Assembly: GCA_008802785.1 (NCBI GenBank)
Contig: VUYT01000047.1
Span: 28,155-92,154, forward strand
Length of the DNA stretch: 64,000 bases
From: Symmetrospora coprosmae
Lineage: Eukaryota > Basidiomycota > Cystobasidiomycetes > Symmetrosporaceae
Reading direction: 5' to 3'
The stretch's first letter is position 1. Each line of letters opens with the position of its first letter. This document shows positions 58,686-64,000 of this stretch, piece after piece. Under the pieces are notes generated by a model, which was not told the origin of the DNA, searched no databases, and was given only the letters and a program-made list of their open reading frames with translations. A program made the position numbers and the translations under genes.

Positions 58686-59205
58686 GGCGCTGCTTCTGCT
58701 GCAGTCGAGCGGGTCTAATGACTGATGACTCGATGTGCGAGAATAACCAATTAAGACCACGAGCCCGCACGAGGAACGACCGCAGACAGCTACACTCGGT
58801 GGGCGACCCCTTTGCGCTGGCTTCTATTGGACGAAAAGGAAACACAGCACACAACCAATAGGAGCCATTGTAGTGCTCTGTGTAGGAGATTAAGACAGCG
58901 GGTGACAATCAGATCCTCGTATCGGTAACCTCAACTTCATCATGCAGTCCCAACCCTGAGGAGGCGAAGCGTTCTCCCATCCGCGTGCCCAACTATGGAA
59001 ATGACCATGCATGATGACTTGCTCACGGCATTGCTTCAGGTGTACTACTACAGAGATGCGTGCGCTGCCCATTCCCTTTCCCACTGACGCGCCCCGGTGC
59101 TACGCTCAGCCCCGGCTTCCAGGAAGTGCTGGCAGCCATAACGGAACAATCCGACAACATGTCTGCTACCCTTCACTTGTCTGATGCAACCGCTCCTTCC
59201 CTTGC
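58686..59205. other. Spacer (520 nt)
   Basis: Upstream of RLI1 and downstream of the unknown gene that follows. It is mixed in composition, and no gene or RNA was recognised. Confidence 0.5.
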
Positions 59206-60639
59206 CTACCTCTGCTCCCTCCGGTCAAACTGAAGTCCATCCATCCTTCCCTTCTCAGCCACCCTAATCCACACTCCGCATCCCTGCTGCTGACTCTCCA
59301 CCACAGCGCGTGCGATGTAGTCGACAATGAGCAGCTCAGAGCTGGTCATCACCGACAGTCGCACGATAGCCGCCTCTCTCTCACATGCTGCACCGCGCAA
59401 CGGCAGACTGACCGATTCGCCCTGCGCCACGCATGACCCAGCTCCACCCGCGTACCACGAGTATTGGCTAGAGGAAGGATCTGTTGCTGGTCCTTCGCCC
59501 CTGCATGGGTTTTGGAGAGGACGAATTCGCATTTATCCGAGTTCGCAAGACCCGCTGGGATCGCATCCCCTCCCTCAGAGACCTCCTTCCCTCCTATGCG
59601 AAGGGACGCGCCTCCTTCGGCGCTAGCCAAATCCTCCTGCTCGCAATGCTCGTCATCTAAGCTCCGTCCCGTGCACTCTCCGTGAGCGTGTCGCCGCACA
59701 GGCTCCTCCATACCTGCCATTGCGCGCGCGTTTTGGCCACGGCGCTTCAGCAGTGACTGTCCCGCCCCTGAAGTACGTCCGCCAGAACGAGCCCTTTGCT
59801 GAAGGATTGCAGTGACACACATTCACCATGCCAGAGGAGACGTTCGCCCCAGCAAATGTCACGAATGTCGTCGGTATGCTCCGCTCGTCAGTCGTTGAGC
59901 CAAATCCAACACAGACCGGCAGGACCCGGGCATCGCCATCGATGTTGAGAACCGGCCCGTCTCTGCGAAATACCATCACAGGGTTAGAGTAACCTGTATA
60001 TGTGGAGAGAACGACGGCGCGTGGATTTGCTTGCCGGATGCGCACTTTCCCAGAGAAAGGATCCGTTAGATTTTTACAGCCCTTCCACGGCGATCCATTG
60101 CACGATGCCATTTTGGTTACTTGGACCAACAGCGAAGTCAAGGTAGGCTATGGTACGCCGTACATGCATGAAAATCGATGCGGCAAGTGGCAAAGTTGCG
60201 CTCGCGGTCCATGACGGCCAGGCAGATACAGACTAAATGCCACTCACGGATCTTTCGTTGCCTAAAGAAGCTCTCAACTTTCGCATCGCGCCGAATGTCG
60301 CCTCTGGCCACAATGTACAGCAGCTGGCATTCGTCTGCTCTTGCTCCGTTCATGCAACCCTCCCGCTGGAAAGTCAACACATGAACAATATCGCGTGCGC
60401 TTGGAAGTAAGCTAGCTGTGTCGCAGTATATGGCTTCCCGCCCGCGTATGCATGTATACGTACGCTGTCGGACGATCAAATCGTAGGCCGTCAAAATTGT
60501 ACGAGAGGAGCTGGTCAGGAGCAGTGAGACAGATGTTGAGCACGACATTCTGCTGAATGGTCGACATCCAAGCCTTGCTGAAAGTGGCAGCCAGAGAGAT
60601 GTGCTGCTTGAGGAAAAGCACACAGCTCCGACAGATCAT
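59206..60639 (-). CDS. Unrecognised gene, several exons
   Basis: Probable multi-exon gene with no family that I can name. A possible start is MICRSCVLFLKQHISLAATF (60639), followed by QNVVLNICLTAPDQLLSYNF. After an intron near 60465: SARDIVHVLTFQREGCMNGA, RADECQLLYIVARGD and AKVESFFRQRKI. The next exon gives YLDFAVGPSNQNGIVQWIAV; a possible intron with GTAAAA donor leads to DGPVLNIDGDARVLPVCVGF and ERSIPTTFVTFAGANVSSGM. A last block YSWYAGGAGSCVAQGESVSL, then TSSELLIVDYIARAVVESQQ and CGVWIRVAEKGRMDGLQF, ends at 59206. These blocks look like beta-rich protein sequence rather than chance frames. Exon joins after 59850 are uncertain, and the 3' part could be a separate gene. Confidence 0.5.
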
Positions 60640-60893
60640 ATACGAAGATTCTTATTGGTGAAGAGCGAAATCTCGTATGCGGGATACTGGCGCGGTTTCA
60701 CTCTTGCTTCTCTCGTGTATGGACTGACTCTTCGATTGCCTTTAAGCTGACCAGGTCTAGACTGAGGTCGTTCACACTCGCTGGTCGTTTGATGATGTAG
60801 GGAGCTGATCACTACACACCTCGCCTCAAAATTATGAAAGGGCAACTCGGGGGTACAGGGAGCCGGTCCTGGTTGAGGCCGTTTCGTCGTGCA

Positions 60894-62912
60894 TTAGGGC
60901 CAGCGCTCCCAGGTCTTGCTGGTGATCCACCTGACACTGAGGCCAACTCGGTTGAGACGGGAGATTTTGGGACAAATGGGCTTGGGACCCGAAGTCCAAG
61001 GCGGATTCTGTCCAAGAATTGCATCACGGGCGGTACAGGTCGAAGATCAGCACCGCGAAGCAAGCATATGGGCTTATCGGGAAGGCATCTACTCACGCAG
61101 CCAGGTAGTCTGGTAATAGGCTCTGGCAGGCCACCTTTCTCTCGAATCCAGCCCACTGATTCGTCGGGTCGTGAGCCGGAGTACCTGCAGTTGACGCCTT
61201 CGTCTACTTGCCACTTGATCGGACATTCCGCTCTGATAATTTCGGGAAGAGCCACCGAGACGAGCACTTGCAGTTTCAGCTTTCTGCACAGCCGGAACGT
61301 ACGTGTTATGGTACTATTGAAACTCACGTGTGTTTTGCAGGGCTGTTGAAACATCGGTCGATGATGGCTTGCAGAATACTCGTGTTCCAGCCGTTTTGGC
61401 TGACAATGCCACGGCAAAAGCGACGAGGGTCGGCTGTCTGTCTACACCAGCCTACGATAAGCTCTAGTGGGTTGCACCTACAAATCGGCATGCATTCCGA
61501 GTCCTGTAGTGTCGCCGTTGGCAAGGACTGGCAGCGAAAGTAGTGTCAGCTAAGCCTGGGAATCCAGGTTATAGATTCGTTTAGAACTTTCATGACTCAC
61601 TGTATGCAGGCTTTCCTGTTCTAACAGGTTTGACGGGAGTATTGTCCGGCCCAACAAACTTAGTACGATAGTGGAAGGACTCAATCAAGAGAGTGGGAAG
61701 CCTCCGGGGATGGGTGCGTGGGCAGGTTTTACCGTTCCAATAATCTCTGTGCAAGCGACCGTCAGGGCAGTCAGTTTTTATAACAGAATCCAAGCTGTGA
61801 GGCCGGACAGGCGGGGTCTGGCCAACTCACGTAGGATACCGAACGTGAGCGTGAGGGTCCTTAGGGTTGTACCTCTGTCCATTCCAACATCCAGGGGTGT
61901 AGACCTTGGCGATGATGCCTTCACAAGTCTCCAGAGGGAAATAATTGCTGTCATAAGATTTTCCCGACGTCATGCCCACGTTGCACACATAGCCCTGGGT
62001 TGCCTCGAAAATATTCGAAGTGTTGAGGGTCTTGCGCGCTGGGTCGCCAACGACTGAAGATTAAGGTGTTAGACCAATGCTCAGTCTTCCTCTTATTGCG
62101 GGTGCAAACAGATCTTGGCTGAAATTTACCCATCTGAAAATGATATGGAAATGGTTCCGACTTGGTGTCCTCTGCGGAGAGAACAGGCGTCCATGGAGAT
62201 TCAGCATCTGCTCTACAAATGTCGCTGCCATATCAGGGGACAGCCGTAGACCTTGAAACTTCGCTTACCATTGAAGAAGTAATATAGACGAACCCCAGTC
62301 TGCATGCCGACGTATCTTCCATCGTCCATGACTTGAAAGATCTGAGGAAACCAGTAGTTACTCTATCCGTGCCCGAAGTAAGAAGACAGCACACGTTAGG
62401 CACATGACACAGCAAAACAAGACTGCGGCGTCACGCTCACCATATCTGCCTGTAACGGCGTATTGCTGCACCTAGATTTGCGCTGAGCTATAGGGTCGTA
62501 TTTGGCCGTGCTAAACCCGCTGGCACCGACTATGTGATGAGAGCTGCATGTAGAGAAAAAGGCACACGATAGACGTAAGTTAGAGAAGGTTTGCATTGGT
62601 GTGGCGAGAACAATTCACTGTTGGGATACGGCACCGGGTCTACGGTAGGCGATTGCGGAAAACAGCACAGAAGACTTAGCGATAGTCATGCGATCTGAGT
62701 TTTGTAGCTCCTTACGAGACGATGGGATCTTTGAGAAGACGACTACCGCTGAATTAGCCTCCGCGATGCCTTGTCCACCTCCTGCCTGTCAACTGAGGCT
62801 CACCCATGCGTGCTGTCACTAGACTCTCCCATACGTTCATAGCAAAGGCTCCTGCCCGCGCTGGAGCGATCATCGAAATCAAAACGAGAAGCGTTGCGAA
62901 GCCAAATAGCAT
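60894..62912 (-). CDS. Secreted DUF1996-domain protein
   Basis: Eleven exons keep phase: 62912-62804, 62694-62619, 62543-62441, 62362-62269, 62210-62130, 62053-61831, 61794-61601, 61527-61482, 61399-61328, 61283-61097, 61007-60894, giving 432 residues. Signal peptide: MLFGFATLLVLISMIAPARA. DUF1996 blocks in order: RRPGAVSQHSHHIVGASGF, SRCSNTPLQADMSNYWFPQI, DGRYVGMQTGVRLYYFFN, GVVGDPARKTLNTSN, CEGIIAKVYTPGCWNG, KDPHAHVRYP, KTCPRTHPRRLPTLLIESF, ILANGDTTGLGMHADFQNGW, LQAIIDRCF and the terminal LPGCNPPWTSGPK. The His, Asp and paired Cys of the family are present. Members are secreted fungal proteins of unproven activity. Spacing is unusual in that almost every block sits in its own small exon. 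Confidence 0.9.
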
Positions 62913-63651
62913 CTCGAGCTGAGTGCGTTTCTTCAAGAGGCGGCCGAGATGCTTTCGCTCTATCGTCCCGTAGTACCAGCCTAGAGGACGAGAACTTGAA
63001 TTACTGATGTGTACCGATGCAGCGGTGGCGGCGAACGGATCCGTTATATGTGAAATGAAGTAGAGCAAAGGAGCGTAGAGAAGTATATGAGGGAGTGTGG
63101 ATGATAAACAGGAAGAGCAGGAAGAGAATCGTGGACGCGGTCGCAGCTACTGCAACCCGCTCAGCGAGAGGTCGGGCGGCTCAACAATGCGCCTCCGCGT
63201 TCGCTTTGATCGCCAGAGGCATGCGTAAAGTCAATCGGGCATTCCTGAGTACCTCACACCGGGCCCCATTCCTTGAGTACGTCTGGAGACATGATATTTC
63301 CATCGTGGAACGGTCTGTTGAGTACAGGAATGAGAAGTGAAGGATGCTGCTGAATCATGCGTCAGGGTCAGACTGACGCCGTCCACTGCGAGATCCGAGT
63401 CCTCACTGTGGCAAGAGAACAATGCGTCCTTGAAACTGCAGACCGCAGTGACAGGCATTGCTGCGCTCAAAGAATAGGACTATGCGCCAATATTAGAGCA
63501 CTATCGTAGGGTTTGCTTTCCATCCTTCCAGAACATCCAGAGAGTAAATGCATATCGAGAGGAAACCTGAATGGACTGGCTCAGGAAGAGCGCTGCGGGG
63601 ACTTCGTTCACCATGGGTACGGCTGTGTCGCGAGCTCTCAGTAGACATGGG
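62913..63651. other. Spacer upstream of the DUF1996 gene (739 nt)
   Basis: Expected promoter of the DUF1996 gene and 3' flank of the edge gene. A minus-strand frame at 63231-63470 contains MPVTAVCSFKDALFSCHSED with plausible composition and could be an exon, but I see no partner exon that fixes its frame. Confidence 0.4.
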
Positions 63652-64000
63652 CTACGTCTGCCTTACGTCGCTCATCAGATTATATCTAGTATACAACTCC
63701 GGCCTCCCATCGGCTAGCATCTCCATTAGGGCTTGAATGGTACACTTTATTTGCCGTAAGGGGGCACGACCTCTATATTCTGGTCTGGATTGGGAGGCAA
63801 GAAGGCATTCGGCCCAGGACGAGGTTTCTGTCGTTGCACAGTAGAGTGTGAGCTGACAGGATGAATAATCGTTCTGCTGTACAGCAAACAGCAAAGAGCC
63901 TTACCTCAACCTCTTCTGATATTTCGTAGTGGTGGTATGGCCAGTAATGATCGTCTGGTGTCAAGAACTTTTCGCGGTACTTGACTGAGATTTCGAAACC
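63652..64000 (-). CDS. C-terminal part of an unidentified gene (cut by right edge)
   Basis: The reverse complement of the last 95 nt reads GFEISVKYREKFLTPDDHYW and PYHHYEISEEVE up to a GTAAGG donor at about 63904. A following exon, after an acceptor CAGCAG, gives NDYSSCQLTLYCATTETSSW. Two endings are possible: continuing to the stop at 63652, or a frame ending NAFLPPNPDQNIEVVPPYGK just before 63740. The sequence is too short to assign a family. Confidence 0.4.

Overview
The window is nuclear DNA from a fungus, most likely a basidiomycete yeast or smut-like fungus. The evidence is GC-rich coding sequence, many introns of about 40-110 nt with GTRNGT donors and YAG acceptors, single monocistronic genes on both strands, and a typical fungal gene set (Vps9 with a CUE domain, Rli1, GINS subunits, Mix17, PalI/SUR7 proteins, an Och1-like mannosyltransferase, FMP30/NAPE-PLD, secreted DUF1996). 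Ustilaginomycotina is my guess from intron style and low-complexity tails; species cannot be named from sequence alone. I found no transposon, CRISPR array, rRNA or convincing tRNA.

Layout. 1-3405 (-): SNF2-family ATPase, cut by the left edge. 3671-4525 (+): disordered protein. 5527-7281 (+): M17 leucyl aminopeptidase. 7735-10374 (+): F-box-like protein. 10613-11888 (-): mitoribosomal/Mba1-type Tim44-domain protein. 12743-13307 (+): small mitochondrial protein. 13481-14305 (-): decayed DUF2235 copy, next to its intact paralogue at 14906-17334 (-). 17786-20450 (-): Vps9. 21769-23254 (+): ribosomal protein uL30 (RPL7). 23955-24602 (-): GINS Psf1. 24959-26621 (+): GT32 mannosyltransferase. 27137-28409 and 29098-30186 (-): tandem PalI/SUR7 genes. 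30582-32586 (+): NADH:flavin oxidoreductase. 32762-33439 (-): Mix17/CHCHD2. 34100-37693 (+): MFS transporter. 37888-40534 (-): RNF216-type RBR ubiquitin ligase. 41095-42809 (+): TPT/SLC35 transporter. 43577-45641 (-): GH26-like secreted hydrolase. 46985-49778 (+): FAD-linked oxidase with a very large insertion. 50237-51902 (+): NAPE-PLD. 52081-53069 (-): GINS Psf3. 53297-55322 (-): GT92-like glycosyltransferase. 56054-58685 (-): Rli1/ABCE1. 59206-60639 (-): unknown gene. 60894-62912 (-): secreted DUF1996 protein. The right edge holds the end of another gene.

The genes do not form a pathway or a biosynthetic cluster. The window is mostly housekeeping: replication initiation (Psf1, Psf3), translation (uL30, Rli1, mitoribosome), endosomal traffic (Vps9) and cell surface or secretion (GT32, GT92, PalI pair, GH26-like, DUF1996). 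Most spacers are short divergent promoters or convergent 3' ends. The most unusual items are the decayed tandem DUF2235 copy, the FAD oxidase with about 376 inserted residues and no flavin-linking His, the membrane segment inside the RBR ligase, and the unrecognised genes near the right edge. No clearly new multi-gene system is visible. Exon boundaries were worked out by hand and checked for reading phase where given; where not given, only the outer limits are claimed.
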